64,000 nucleotides of DNA from Corella eumyota (Eukaryota; Chordata; Ascidiacea; Phlebobranchia; Corellidae). Numbering within the stretch: position 1 is the first letter of the stretch; every line of letters begins with the position of its first letter. Both the position numbers and the translations under genes were made by a program. A model generated the notes under the pieces. The model saw nothing but the letters and a program-made list of their open reading frames with translations. It did no database searches and was not told where the DNA came from. Positions 35,128-47,260 of this stretch are shown here, piece after piece. Location: NCBI GenBank assembly GCA_963082875.1, contig OY720101.1:1178001-1242000 (forward strand). Reading direction: 5' to 3'.

Positions 35128-38100
35128 ATGAAAGTGAATTTAATTCACATAAGATTGAGTGTATCCGCAGGAAATTCTATTCCAAATTTGTTCTACAAAG
35201 GTTCGTGTTTTCCCAACAAACTTTTTCTATAAAAGTAATTCTATGTTAATTTTTAATCTAAGAAAAATCAGTATATAAAATTACAATTTTTAATTTAGCT
35301 TCTTGTGTAAGTGAAGATGGTTCAACTTTAGTTGGAGACTTTCTTGAAATTGATGATGTCACAAACGAACAACCTTACAATGTTTCCCCTATGAGTAAGT
35401 TTGTATAAGTTAATAATATTGTTAATAAAAAATTATTTATTATAACCTTAGTGGTCTGGTGTAGTGGTCAGAACACTTGGCTTTACTACATAAGGTCACG
35501 GGTTTGATCCCCACTGCTGTCATGCTATAGCACCCTTGAATAAGGCACTATAAACAGTATGAACTCCTGCTGAGCCAGCACTTAATCGGCAGCATAATTA
35601 TTAAGCAATTGTAATCTATAATATCCCAAACTGCCACAGGCAACTCGAGACTGGGTCGGAGTAACAGATGTTACTCTATGTTTAGGTCGCGCATTCGACC
35701 TTCCCACATCGAGGATAAAGATATATACAAAAAAAATCCCTCAAACTGCCACAGGAAACTCGAGACTGGGTCGGTGTAACTGATGTTCCTCTATGTTTAG
35801 GCCATGAAGTTGAACTTTCCACATCAAGGTTAAATATATATATGAAAAACCCTCAAATTTAAAAAAATTTTTATTGTATATAGAACCTTGTCGACACAAA
35901 GTCACTGAACCATATCCTCTAAAAACTGATGACATTACAGTGACCGAAGCTCGAGAATTACTTGTTAAATTAAAGGGGCAACGTTATGATAGAGAAATAA
36001 TAATTGAAACTTTTGTGAATGAATGTGAGACTAAATTTCATTGAATTAAAATTTCAAAATTTTATGAATTTAAAAAAACTTCACCTAAAAAATACTAAAA
36101 TGAAAGAAATAAATTTAACATTTATTTTTCTTAAATTTTTTAATACTATTTAGATATAGATATGCAGTCTTCTCCATCAAGTTCAAATGAAAATGATAAA
36201 AAATCTCAAGATGCAGACAAAAGTACTTTACTAATAGATTTAAAGTGTTTATCTAAATTAGCTTAAAAATACAATAAGTACCATATAAATATACACACAT
36301 TATGTTAATTTTTAAGATTTTGCAAAACTTGTTTGCAAAAAAATTGAACAAAAATAATTTTTTTTAGAAAACTTATCACCAACAAATTCTGTTGAATCAG
36401 ACAATATAAAAAAGAGGAAAGCGGTTGACCGCTCTAGCCATGGCACAAATGCCACTGCCACATCTAGTGGCACTTATGCCAATGTGGCATCTGGTAACAT
36501 GCCACAGAGAAAACAAAGTTTAAAGAAGTCAGAAATAAAAGAAGATTTTGAAGTTTGTAAACATTTTAAATATACCTGTAACCAATTTTTTATAAAGTTG
36601 TTGATTTTTAGTAATTTTCGAAAAAACTTTTCGTTCTGCTTAGGTTAGTGAGATCTTCCGAACAACTTCTGTGTCAAGTCGCCCTGGATCTTCCTCTTCC
36701 AGACCTGGATCTGCATCTGAGTCCTTCCTCCTAAGATCATCACCAAGAATCAACTCTATTCCATTTTTTTCTGGCAACCCTGCTGTTGATATCACTAACG
36801 GAGTCATTCATTTGTACAAGACAAAGTAATTAAAAACTTCTAAATTTTTTAATTAGATGGGTTTATTACTTTTTATCTAAAATATTAATATTAGTTTTAA
36901 AAATAGATGATTTTAGTTATATAATTAATTATTGAAATTAAAATCTTAACTTAAATTTTGTTACTAATTAAGATATATATTTGTATATACATGTTTTGTT
37001 TTAAAAAATGAGTAGTTTTATATAGGCTATATTACTAATTTTTAACTTTTAAATCTTAACTTAAATTTATAGTTTTGGAAGTATTTTAATAACAAAAATA
37101 TCTATAAATATTTAACCTTTTTTTGATTAACGTATCATATTTTTCTTGATCAGATTTTCTTAAATTATTTTAATTTTTTTTTCAGTTATAAAGTTCACAT
37201 TGGCGAGGACTTACCTGTTCCTGACACCAACACATTATGTATGCTAGCAGTCCCTGCTTCTATAGATGCACATGCCTTATGTGAATTTAATGCTCCCTAT
37301 ATTAATGTTATAACGAGAATGAAAGTGATTAGAGATAGAACTCCCAATCAGTACATGGTACTACTCACCTTCATGAGTTCAGCTGATGCTTTTCAGTTTT
37401 TCAGTAACTTGAATAATCAACCTTTTAGGTAAGTACCCTGTTATTTAAAACTTTTTTTCAGTGTTTTTTTTTTCTAAGTAGTGTAAATAATGTATAGGAC
37501 TTTAAATTAAGAGCTTAGATACTGTAGTGTATTAATTGTTATTTCAATCTAAAAATAAACTTAAAAAATAAACATTTTTTAGCAGAAAAGTTTTGTAAAA
37601 AGCTAAATTGATATTTTATTTTTATTTTAATCAACTTATTTCCAAATTCCAGCTCACTGCTCCCAGATGAAGTCTGCCATCTAGTGTTTGTAGCATCAGT
37701 GGAGGCGCTCTCATCTTACGGAACAACAGACAGGGGAGGAGAAAGAGGATTTCTTCCTCTCAGCAACAGCACTGAGCTTCCGGACTGCATGGTTTGTTTG
37801 GAGAGGATGGATGAAAGTGTTCAAGGAATTTTAACTATTCTTTGTAATCATTCGTTCCACACAAGTTGCTTGAGGCAGTGGGAGGATCTGTGGTAAGTTA
37901 ATTAAAATGTTTTTAAAGAATATGTGAAGTTTATTATTTTATTTAAATTGTTTTTATGAATAATTTACGAACTCTAGATGACTTTATATTTGGTTTAGTT
38001 GGAATCAACTTTAATTTTGTTTGGATATTTAGATAAATTTCTGGCTGGTTTAAAATGAAAACTTATTCAAAAACACATCAGCATAATTAGTTAACAAATT

Positions 38101-40918
38101 CTGTCATTTTTGTAAAATTTGATATGTTGAATTGCTTTTATATGATTGAAAATAAGGTTTTAAATTGGTTGAAATACTTGCTGCTTTTGTTTTGCTTTAA
38201 AAATTTATAAATTTTTTTAAATTTAACACTTCTTAAAAACATATCACATCTTTTTATTAAATTCTTGTTTTTACATTTTAAAAGACAGTAAAATGCCTTG
38301 AACAAGTTTGTTCCTCAGCAATGCAATATCTATTGTATTTCTTTAACACTCTAACCTTAGCTGCTTCCCAAAAACCTGATGTTCATTCTCATAATTCTTG
38401 TTATATTATCCAGTTGTCCGGTATGTCGTTACACCCAAACTCCTGAAGCACACACAGATAACAAATGTATGATATGTGGAGGAGGAGAGGATTTATGGAT
38501 ATGTTTGATCTGCGGAAACGTGGGGTGCGGAAGATATACCTCGGAACATGCTCAATCTCATTATATGGATACTCATCATAATTATGCGATGGCATTAAGT
38601 GATAACAGAGTTTGGGATTACGCTGGAGGCAAGAATTTTTTTATTTAGGTTTTGCAAATAACAGAAAGGTTTAGAATAAATAAAACATAAATGCAATTGA
38701 AAAAGATGTCAAAATAAACTAAAATATTTAAAACATGTAATAAATAATAATGTTTACATAATGACTTCTTGTTTAATATGAGATGGTCACAAAACTTTAG
38801 ATTATATTTTTGGTTTACTTTTAATTTGATTTTTGTTATAATTTTTTGTTTTTGTAAAATTTATGTCAAAAATGTATATGGTAAACTTAATTTTTTATTT
38901 GGTAAACTTAATTTTCAAAATCTAGAACTTATGTTTTGTTCTATTTCTAGATTACTTTGTTCATCGATTGTTTCAAAACAAAGAGGATGGAAAGTTGGTG
39001 AAAGGAGCTGAAGCTTCTGATGATCAAGATCATAAAATTGAAGCCATTCAACTTGAGGTACTGGGTTCAAAACCTGGCAAACACAACATTAAAATATTTT
39101 TCAATTAGTTGAAATCTATTTAAAAAAATATTTTTAAATTTGCCTTTGAATTTATATAACAAAGGGTTAATTTTTGTATTTTAACTATGGTACATTACTC
39201 TTTCTTTTTAAGGTTAAAATACATTAAACATTTGTATCTTATATTAAGCATATTATTTTGTTAAACCTTTTCCATAAAAACAAAAATATCTTAACACCCA
39301 GTGCATGCATCTACTTACAAGTCAGTTGGAATCCCAGAGATTATATTGGGAAGAACAAGTTAACCATGCTCAGTGCAAAGGAGTTGAAGAAAGAGATCAG
39401 TTGGCTCTGCAACTAAACTCTACTGAAACAGACTGTCAACAACTTAAAGGCAAGGTATGTATATGATGTCTATGGATGTTTTCGTGAAGACCACTAGGTG
39501 GTGATAGCGAGTAAATGAAATTGGGATTGTGTTATTTTTTAATTATTAGATGTATGTTAAGAATTATTTTTTGTTGTTCAAATTTTAATTTACATTTTTA
39601 TTTGTAAAACATTTTATTAAATTTACCGCTAATTAAGTGTGTTAAAGTAATTAACTGTATTTTTAAATCATTAAAAACAACTGATTTACGCCAGTCTCAA
39701 GGGGTAAATATTTAAATAATGTGGCATTGGTGCGGCTTAAACTTGGAATCTTTCAGCTCAAGGTCCGCTGCCAGTTAATTTATTAGATATTTTGATTTTT
39801 TTAAACTAAACTAACTGTATGTTTAACATGTGTGGCATTGGTGCGACTCTAACCCGAAACCTTTCAGCTTAAAATATGCTGCCATGAGTATATAACACAT
39901 TATTGCAAAGCAATTGACAGTTTGTGTTTTTTTCTAGGTCCAGAGTCTTGAAAGTAAAAACAAATCTTTAAAGCAAAAAAGTGAGACTCTATCTTCGAGA
40001 TTAAATAAAACTTTGCGAGATTTTATAAACGAACAAGAACTTAATAAAGGACTCGCTAAAAATCAGGTGATTTGTTTTTAGATATTTATTTCACGTTTTC
40101 CAACTGGGATCAAAATTAACTTTTGTTAAGTAAAAATTAGAACTAAAATATTTATATTTTGGGGTCTTGTAGATAAATACAAAAGTTAAATTTTCTTTTT
40201 TTTATTTTGGTTTTTTGCGCATTGATAAAATTAATAATAAATACGATATAGAAATAATATTACAACAATGCGACGGAAAAATGACAAAATCAATTTAATG
40301 ATTTAAAACATGCCAAAAGTATTAAAATGTTTGCATAAAGATTTTATTGTAAATTATGACATGGTCACCAAACCCAGTCTTAAATATTTAAAGCAAATTT
40401 TAATATAAATCAAAAAAATGAAAACAAAATTAAAAAACTTTTCCAATTAGTGAAAGATTTAAGAGAGTTTTGAAATTTTGTAATTTATGGTTTATTTAAA
40501 TATAGGAGGCGGTATCAACTGACAAAGTTGTAAATCTAGAATTTATTTTAATAAGCGATGATTTTAAATTAACGACTTATAATTAGAATCGTGTTAAACA
40601 TTAACTTTTAAATAAGAAACAAATTTAAAGTGTAACAACAATTTTGTGAACTTTTTATTTTTAATTATGACGTCATTGTATACGTAGGAGTCATGGAAGA
40701 AAAAGGTCGAAGATCTAGAATCGAAAAACGAGAAACAGGAATCCGAAATTTCCGAGCTCAAAGATCAACTCCGTGACGTCATGTTTTATATTGAAGCGTC
40801 ACAAAAGATCGAATCGGAAGACGCCGCGTTGCGTGATGACGTCAGAGATGGACACGTCACCGTCGGTCAACCGTCGACGTCGAACGAAAAGCGAAGAACG
40901 CGTGGGAAGAAAAGATGA
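35128..40918 (+). CDS. BRAP: BRCA1-associated protein / IMP, RING E3 ligase
   Basis: About 14 exons. Exon 1 (35128-35200) begins MKVNLIHIRLSVSAGN, as in BRAP. The BRAP2 RNA-recognition-like domain (about 36780-37430 and 37653-37690) shows FFSGNPAVDITNGVIHLYK, YKVHIGEDLPVPD and PNQYMVLLTFMSSADAFQFF. The RING spans 37790-38450 (CMVCLERMDESVQGIL, CNHSFHTSC, CCPVCRY), then a UBP zinc finger (CMICGGGEDLWICLICGNVG, CGRYTSEHAQSHYMDTHHNY, VWDYAG). C-terminal coiled coil (39300-40800: LTSQLESQRLYWEEQV, ELKDQLRDVMFYIEASQKI) and a basic tail RRTRGKKR. In vertebrates it is a cytoplasmic retention factor and a Ras-responsive E3 that limits KSR/MAPK signalling. A serine-rich linker near 36650-36770 is not conserved. 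One intron uses a GC donor (see findings). Introns carry SINE, family B and tRNA-like fragments. Confidence 0.95.
35449..35730 (+). repeat. tRNA-derived SINE, full-length
   Basis: Full-length copy in BRAP intron 2: A box 'tggtgtagtggtcagaac', B box 'gggtttgatcc', body 'gaactcctgctgagccagc', 3' end 'cgaggataaagatatata'. Confidence 0.92.
35738..35850 (+). repeat. SINE 3' half in tandem with previous copy
   Basis: Repeats only the 3' half ('actgccacaggaaactcgag' through 'tatgtttaggc' to 'ggttaaatatata') directly after the full copy. Confidence 0.85.
39713..39895 (-). repeat. Two fragments of a second tRNA-like repeat
   Basis: 'gtggcattggtgcg' followed by 'tttcagct' and 'gctgcca' occurs at 39721-39772 and again at 39833-39890 in one BRAP intron. 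Read on the minus strand this resembles a B-box-containing tRNA-like head. Confidence 0.5.
40200..40383 (-). repeat. Family B short interspersed repeat, copy 5
   Basis: Minus-strand full-length copy: reads 'TGGGTTTGGTGACCATGTC', then 'TTTTGGCATGTTTTAAATC', core 'TTCCGTCGCATTGTTG', then 'CAAAAAACCAAAATAAAA'. It lies in a BRAP intron. Confidence 0.9.
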
Positions 40919-43592
40919 CGTTTTATATGGCATAGTGACGTCATAAAGGCATCGTTAAAATTGTAAGGTGATAAAAGTTTTAAGTAAATTTTAAAGTTTG
41001 AGTAAAATTTTAAAATTTAAGTAAATTTTTAAAGTTTGAGTAAAATTTTAAAGTTAAAGTTGACTTTTATTTTACAGATTATACAACAAGTACATCGTTT
41101 TTTACAATCATAAAATAGCTGATGTTTTACACATGTTAAGTTATAGCTTTTCCTGCTTCAGTTGTTCTTCTTATCAGAATTATGTTAATTTGAATTTGTC
41201 TTAGCTACTAACACAAAATGGAACAACATGACCTTTTTCTATGTTTTAAAATCTCAAATTTTACAGTTTTTAATAATTTGAATACTTTGTCAAAATGTTA
41301 AAATTTAAGAACAATGTTAAGCTATTATGTGTTAAAATATAATTTATTCCACACTGTTTATTGGTGGCTTTTTTTTATTGAAATGTGATATTTATATTTT
41401 GAATCTTTGGGTGAAATGATCTTTAAAATTCAGTAATATTTTAAATACATTAACTGTTATTTATTTTCCGGAAAAATAAAAATTATAAATTCTAATGATG
41501 TGTCAATGTCAGGATGTAGAAAAAAGCAAATAAAAAATCAATTTTAAAACCTTTGAAATCTGGAATTTTATTGTTCAAAATGAAACTGGTTTTTAAAGGT
41601 TGGTATTATTCAATTTCAAAGAAAAATTTACATCCAAAAAATGTGTGTTTGCAAGTTCATTATTTTTTGTCACGTTTTTTTGTCGTTCAAAACCTTGTTT
41701 CTATAGTTTTATTCTAACTTTATCAAAAACCCGACATTTTAATACTTTACTTTCGTTTCAAAGACACACTAGTCTTAAGGTTGAACCAATATTTGAATAA
41801 CAAGTTAATTGCTAACTGCTTTTAACATTAAACCCTTTACTTCCAGGAATACCATGTTATGAGTAAAATTAAGGCAATTTTGATGCAATTTCGTGGTTAA
41901 ACAGTTAGTATTTAAATTTATAGTTTTGTTATGAAGCCGATTTTGGCATTGGTAAATACTGTAAAATAAAAATAATATTTTAAAGAAAACCAAAATTCTT
42001 TGAAATTGTAAAATAATATTTCTGTTTGTTTTACAGTTCCTGGAATCGAATTTTAAAATCGTTTGATCAAAATTTTAACAAAAGAAATTAATTTTTTATT
42101 TAAAATTTTCATTTTGTATTTAAATTTTTTAACTTTTATATTTTAAACTAAGTAAAGTTTGGTAGAAACTCTCGTAAATTTTGACATAATATATTGTATA
42201 TATGTATTGGTATAGTGTGTTATGTTTACATTACTGAACAAGGCTTAAGGTAATTTATTTTAATTGGATATTCGGGGGGGGAGTTAATTATTAATATTTT
42301 ATATTTGTATCCGCGTGACGAAATAATCTAATTTCCAACCCGATTACTTTTTTAAATCGTTTTAATTAGGAAAACATTTTTCGAATTTAAATTTTATTCC
42401 ACAATGACGCCACAATCTATTGACGATACGTAATAAATAAATCACGAAACAATGTTTGATTGTTAGAAGTAATTATTCAAAACTTCAAATGTTTATTTGC
42501 AAAAGGTGGACACATTTTTTTAAACTCTTCCCAATATGACGTCATAGCCCCAATTGTTTTGCGTTGTCAGGCAACAACAGAGACTAGTCTGCGTAATTGA
42601 ACAACGAAATTATTGTTTGCTTAAATTTAATTTATAAGTTTTAAATATTTCGCATAAATTAAAATTTGAAGTTTTGTGAAATAAATTTTGCCTCGAGGCG
42701 ATTTGTTCTAAGCTCTTAAAATTCTTGTATTTGAAATATTCAGATAATCTTTTAAAGTTATTACAAATAATTTGAGGAACGAATATATATTAAGGGGTGT
42801 TTTTTTCCTCAATAATTTGCGCTTTTTATAAATACCAAATATATAAAAATTGTATTTACATTTTACTTTATTTTTTTTACTTTAATTCTTAGTTTAATAT
42901 ATTAAGAATTACAATTTATTACACTCGAATATTAGATAAAACTAATTGTATATTAAGAGTGTTTTTTTAATCAAAAATATTTGCTTTACTTAAAATAAAA
43001 CAAAAAATACAAACTGTATTTAAATATTAAATTGCTTTTATCATAATACAAATATTCCTTATCTATGGTGTCGTTGTTACCCATTAAACATTAACAATTA
43101 CTCATTGTTTTAATAAAGGGTTATTTATTTATTGAATGAAACTAAATGTTTGTCCATGGCGGGCCAAATTAAATATTTTTAAAACAATCTATCTGTTGCT
43201 ATTAGAACCAAAAGTTTGTTTCGCTTTGTTTACCTTTATTAGGCAAGAATTAACATTAATAACCGGGTCATATTTACTAATAGGGTTTCGTTTCTGCTTG
43301 AACAAGCCATTTATTTAAATAAATCAAGTCAAAATTTAAAAAAAATTGGAATTATCTGAAAATAACGAAATACTATCTGTTTAAACATTAAACAATTTTA
43401 CACATATGGGTGGTAGCGATTAAATAATGACGTCATAAGAACATAATTATGGCGTAATACACAAAATCAGTTTTAATTGGATGGAAATTGTTAAATTAAA
43501 CTCATGTGATTCATAAACTTTAATTAAACTGTATTTAACTCTTCGTTGGTCTTTTCAAGGCAGTCCTTTTTTCGCTGATCGATTTGTAACAC

Positions 43593-43600
43593 TATAAATA
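43593..43600 (+). promoter_or_regulatory. Candidate TATA box
   Basis: 'ctataaatag' is a good TATA match in a locally less AT-biased stretch. It lies about 1 kb upstream of the mucin-like gene ATG and would need a 5' untranslated intron to serve it. Speculative. Confidence 0.3.
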
Positions 43601-44259
43601 GATTAGTATATAACAGACACGATATATTTCAAATACAAGCAGTGTGGTTCTGTTTTACATCAGATTAAAGTAGGCAAACGGCGATGCGATGTGACTGAAT
43701 GTTGTAGTGTAGTGAAGTATTTAATATTTATTAAAGTTAAAATGTTGGGATTTTTATTTCTTCAAATAAAAGGTGATAAAATCAGGGGAAAGTGTTAGTT
43801 ATAAAGAAGTTATAAAAAATATCTTTGAACATTTTTAAACGGTTATAAATTTTACTGTTTCGAAAACTAAAAATGTCTTAATTTTTATATCAAGCGTTAT
43901 AACCTTCAAGTTTATTTCTTAAGGCAATAAAAATAAAAACAGTTTTTACTGCCTGACAACAACTTAGTTTTTCGTTAGGTTAGAAACCAAACATACTCCC
44001 AAAATTCTTGAAAGTTACGTGCTAGATAATTATGACGTCACAGAAACGGGGCGCTGCGGTTGTTACTAGACAATATATTTAAATTTAAGTTTACTGCCAT
44101 TGTAAGAAACAGAAGACACTGAAAAAAACGTAGTTTTACTAGTCAATTATTATAAAACTTTAAAGTTTAACCACATAGAAACCACATAGAAACGCGTGGG
44201 GTTTAGATGTTAAATTCCGTTGCTTGGATATTTTAACAGTCTACAAACAGGCCTGGTAA

Positions 44260-44400
44260 ATGTCATTGGTGAACAGGATCTCTTACCGAGGCGGTTTTAT
44301 ACCACGTGGTGTTATTAAAAAGACGCGAGTTGCTACGGAAAAAGAAAAAGTTTCCTTGGGCGGTGGCAGGATTGGTATACTCAGTCTACAGACTTTTTAA
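44260..44400 (+). other. Small ORF of 46 codons, coding status unknown
   Basis: Reads MSLVNRISYRGGFIPRGVIK to a stop at 44398-44400. The stretch is more GC-balanced than its surroundings and basic in charge. It may be a peptide ORF, a leader exon or chance. It matches no family I know. Confidence 0.25.
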
Positions 44401-44641
44401 CTACAGCGACTTCAGATGTTTTATTTTGCCTCGGGGTGTTGCCAGTTTTGTTAATCTGTGCGTATTCAAACTTGATTGAACAAGTTAAATTCAGTTGTAG
44501 ATGCATAAGGTTTTAACTATTTTTATGCAGATGGTATTATAAGTTTATATTACCAAAGATTTAATCTATGAACTTTTATTTTAAAGCATTTCGAATATTT
44601 TTTTATTTTTAAAAATTTTGTTTAAATAATTTAATATCATC

Positions 44642-45311
44642 ATGAATTCTTTGTTGACTACATTGTGTTTTGGTAAGTTACGAAAAAAATAATTTAATTG
44701 ATAATTTTATTTTATTGTTAATTTACTTTATATTAAGATTAATATAGAATTAAAAAATAACAAATAACCTATTACATGATATAAATTTTTTATTACCTGA
44801 ATATTTTTTTAAATATATTTATTATCTCAATATCTATTTTAGTTGTTTTTAAAAAATTTTTTTTATATTTTAACATTTCCAATATTTTTCTAGTTTCGTT
44901 AATTTTTTTGACCGCCGCTAACAATTCGACTGATGTTACAACAGTAAGCAACAATTCAACAGATGCAGCCTCACCAGCAACAAAAGACACTTCTTCGACA
45001 AGTACCGTATCTCCAACAACAGTTTCAGTTTCAAATGAAACCCCTGGTAATACAATTTTTAATTTTTTTTATACAACTACTTATGACGTAATACACATAT
45101 TTAAATAAGAATCTAATTTTAACAAAAAAAACTCGGGCAAAAATTTGAATTTTTTTTTGAATTTTTAGTTTCATCCAACGCCACAACGCAACCTCCAGTG
45201 GAGATAACATCTACATCGCCATCAGAACAAACCACAAGTGGTGCCATCGGCCACAAGTTTACCCTGTGCATGTTTTTGTTACCAGCCCTGTTCGCAAAAT
45301 ATTTAATCTAA
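44642..45311 (+). CDS. Mucin-like, probably GPI-anchored small protein
   Basis: Three exons join in phase: 44642-44672, 44894-45048 and 45169-45311, coding for about 108 residues. Exon 1 starts MNSLLTTLCF, and exon 2 continues VSLIFLTAA, making a signal peptide across the junction. The body is almost only Thr, Ser, Asn, Ala and Pro (NNSTDVTT, TSSTSTVSPTTVSVS) with several N-glycosylation sequons (NNST, SNET, SNATT). The C-terminus has a small-residue stretch (TTSGAIG) followed by a hydrophobic tail (FTLCMFLLPALFAKYLI) with no cytoplasmic part, as in GPI-attachment signals. I infer a heavily glycosylated surface mucin; no named family is recognised. Homology would be hard to detect because of the composition. 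Confidence 0.75.
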
Positions 45312-47260
45312 AAATTTATAACCAGCTCTCTGTATTATGTTTAACATTTTACTTTTACTAATTTTTAAATCACAAAATGCAAAAAATTAAAATCAAATTT
45401 GTAATTTTTTAGATTTACGTATTTCTTAAAAAAAGTATTTAATTATGACGTCATGAATTTGATTGAAAAATTAAAGAAAAGCAATTTTTTACAAAAATAC
45501 GTATTTTTTTACTTTAATTTTTTTTCCTTTTATCTTATTAGTCAGCAAATATATTTGTTTTATAATAATGCACATTGGTTGAATCACAATTTATGCTTTT
45601 TTGCTTCAGAAAATAAAACATTTTACTTAATATTTTATTCTTTATTTATAAAAATTAAAAAGTATTAAATTATTATTAAAATATTAAAAAAAAAAATCTT
45701 GTTGACCTAAATTTTATAAAAAAAAAAAAAATCTTGTTGACCTAAATTTTAGCTAAATTTATTTTTATTTTTCTTGTATTTATCTTTATCCTCGATGTGG
45801 GAAAGTCGAATGCGCGACTTAAACATAGAGTAACATCAGATACTCCGACCCAGTCTTGAGTTGCCTGTGGTAGTTTGGGATATTATAGATTATAATTGCC
45901 CGATAATTGTGCTGCTGATTAAGTGCTGGTTCAACAGGAGTTCATATCGTTTATAGCACCTTACTCAAGGGCGCTACAGCATGAAATCAGTGGGGATTGA
46001 ACCCACGACCTCAAGTGTGGTCTAGCAAGTCTTACCACTACACCACGCTGCCGGGCACAATGTATACGACTGGAGGTCAGTGCTGGTTCAAATCTAGAGC
46101 ATTACCGCTTACTCATTGACGGTGGTTGTAAATATTAGTTTTTTAATGGATAAAATTTAGACAGCGTTTCCTGCTTTGAACCAAACCTGAAACTACATTT
46201 TTAAAGTTTTAAATATGTTTTTGGAATTTCGAAGAGTTGGGGTAAATTGGACAAGGTTTAAAAAGTTTGGGTAAGTTTTAAGTGGATTAGGAAATTAGAT
46301 TAAGTTTAGGGTTTTTGTTAAGTTAGGTTAATTCTAGGGGTTTTGGAAGTAAAAGTAAATTTCAGGAGTGGTAAGAAGTTTTAAAGGAATAAGAGAGCTT
46401 AATAAAAACATTTTAAGAAATATACTTGTATTAAAAATGCTTGAGTGAATGATATTACAACATTTTTCTAACATTTGATAAGTAGTTTTTGTTTAATAAG
46501 AACATTAAATATACACTTACATTAAATATACTAACACTTAAAATACCTGAAGACTAGGCCTTAATATTGTGAGTTTTAACTACGTGCGCTGTCAGTAGGC
46601 GTTCTTTTACAGAGGATAAAAAATCGATTTTTTTTTGTGTTTAAAAAATTTAAGTTAATGCTCAAGAAAGTTGTTTTAAAATAAATTTTATTTAGATAAA
46701 TTGTTTTTTGTAGTAATTTGTTAAACAGGTTAATTAATATATATAATATATAAAAAATAAAAAAAATTTGATTTCTATGGACTCAATCACATGATTTTAT
46801 TAAAATTATTTTTTAAACGCTTGATGTCGCCATTATGTTTACATTAACTTTTACCAGTTTTTTAGTTTTCGGGTTTTATTTATTAGTTTATGTTATGTTT
46901 TAGCTCTAAAAAAAGTTGGTTTTAGGGCAAAAAAAGTAAATGACAGGCAAAAATGAATGAAAATAATTTTTTGTTATTTAAAACACTATCAACGTTATAT
47001 TTACCTATAAACGCAGTTCCAACAGAAACGAAAATTTTGTTTCCTTTTTTTGAAAGTGTTATTCTGTCTGTTTCGTAATTTGTTAGTAAATGTGTTTAAG
47101 CAAGGTAATTGGTTGTATATTGAGCACTGTATGTTGTTAACCTAGCCGTCAGAAAAAGACATAAAACGCTATTAGAGATTTTAAAGTTTCAGACTTGTAA
47201 TAATTGTATTAAACATCAATCAGCAATCCTTCTTTTTAGGTTTTCAGATAAGAATTAAAA
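45312..47260. other. Spacer upstream of V-ATPase subunit C
   Basis: Contains a perfect direct repeat of about 28 bp ('aatcttgttgacctaaattt' twice, about 45695-45750), a SINE (45783-46055) and a C-depleted G/A/T tract (about 46205-46400). Immediately before the V-ATPase ATG there is a pyrimidine-rich acceptor-like site ('cttctttttagg', 'ttttcag' at 47229-47247), suggesting a leader intron or trans-splicing. Confidence 0.6.
45783..46055 (-). repeat. tRNA-derived SINE
   Basis: Full-length minus-strand copy from the 3' end 'tatcctcgatgtgggaaagtc' to the tRNA-like head ('ccactacaccacgctgcc'). Confidence 0.92.

Larger units (their letters stand above)
40919..44641. other. Long spacer between BRAP and mucin-like gene
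   Basis: BRAP 3' region, then 2-3 kb without an assignable gene. A 19-20-bp tandem (AAATTTTAAAGTTTGAGTA type) lies at 40985-41062. A G8 run lies near 42276. A diverged ~80-bp duplication is at about 42785-42865 and 42945-43025. TGACGTCA lies at 40936, 42537, 43428 and 44033. A TATAAATA box lies at 43593-43600. A small ORF is at 44260-44400. Confidence 0.5.

Noticed and set aside
35741-35935. Minus-strand frame overlapping BRAP intron 2 and exon 3
   Set aside because: Antisense of a SINE half plus a BRAP exon; no start context or family match.
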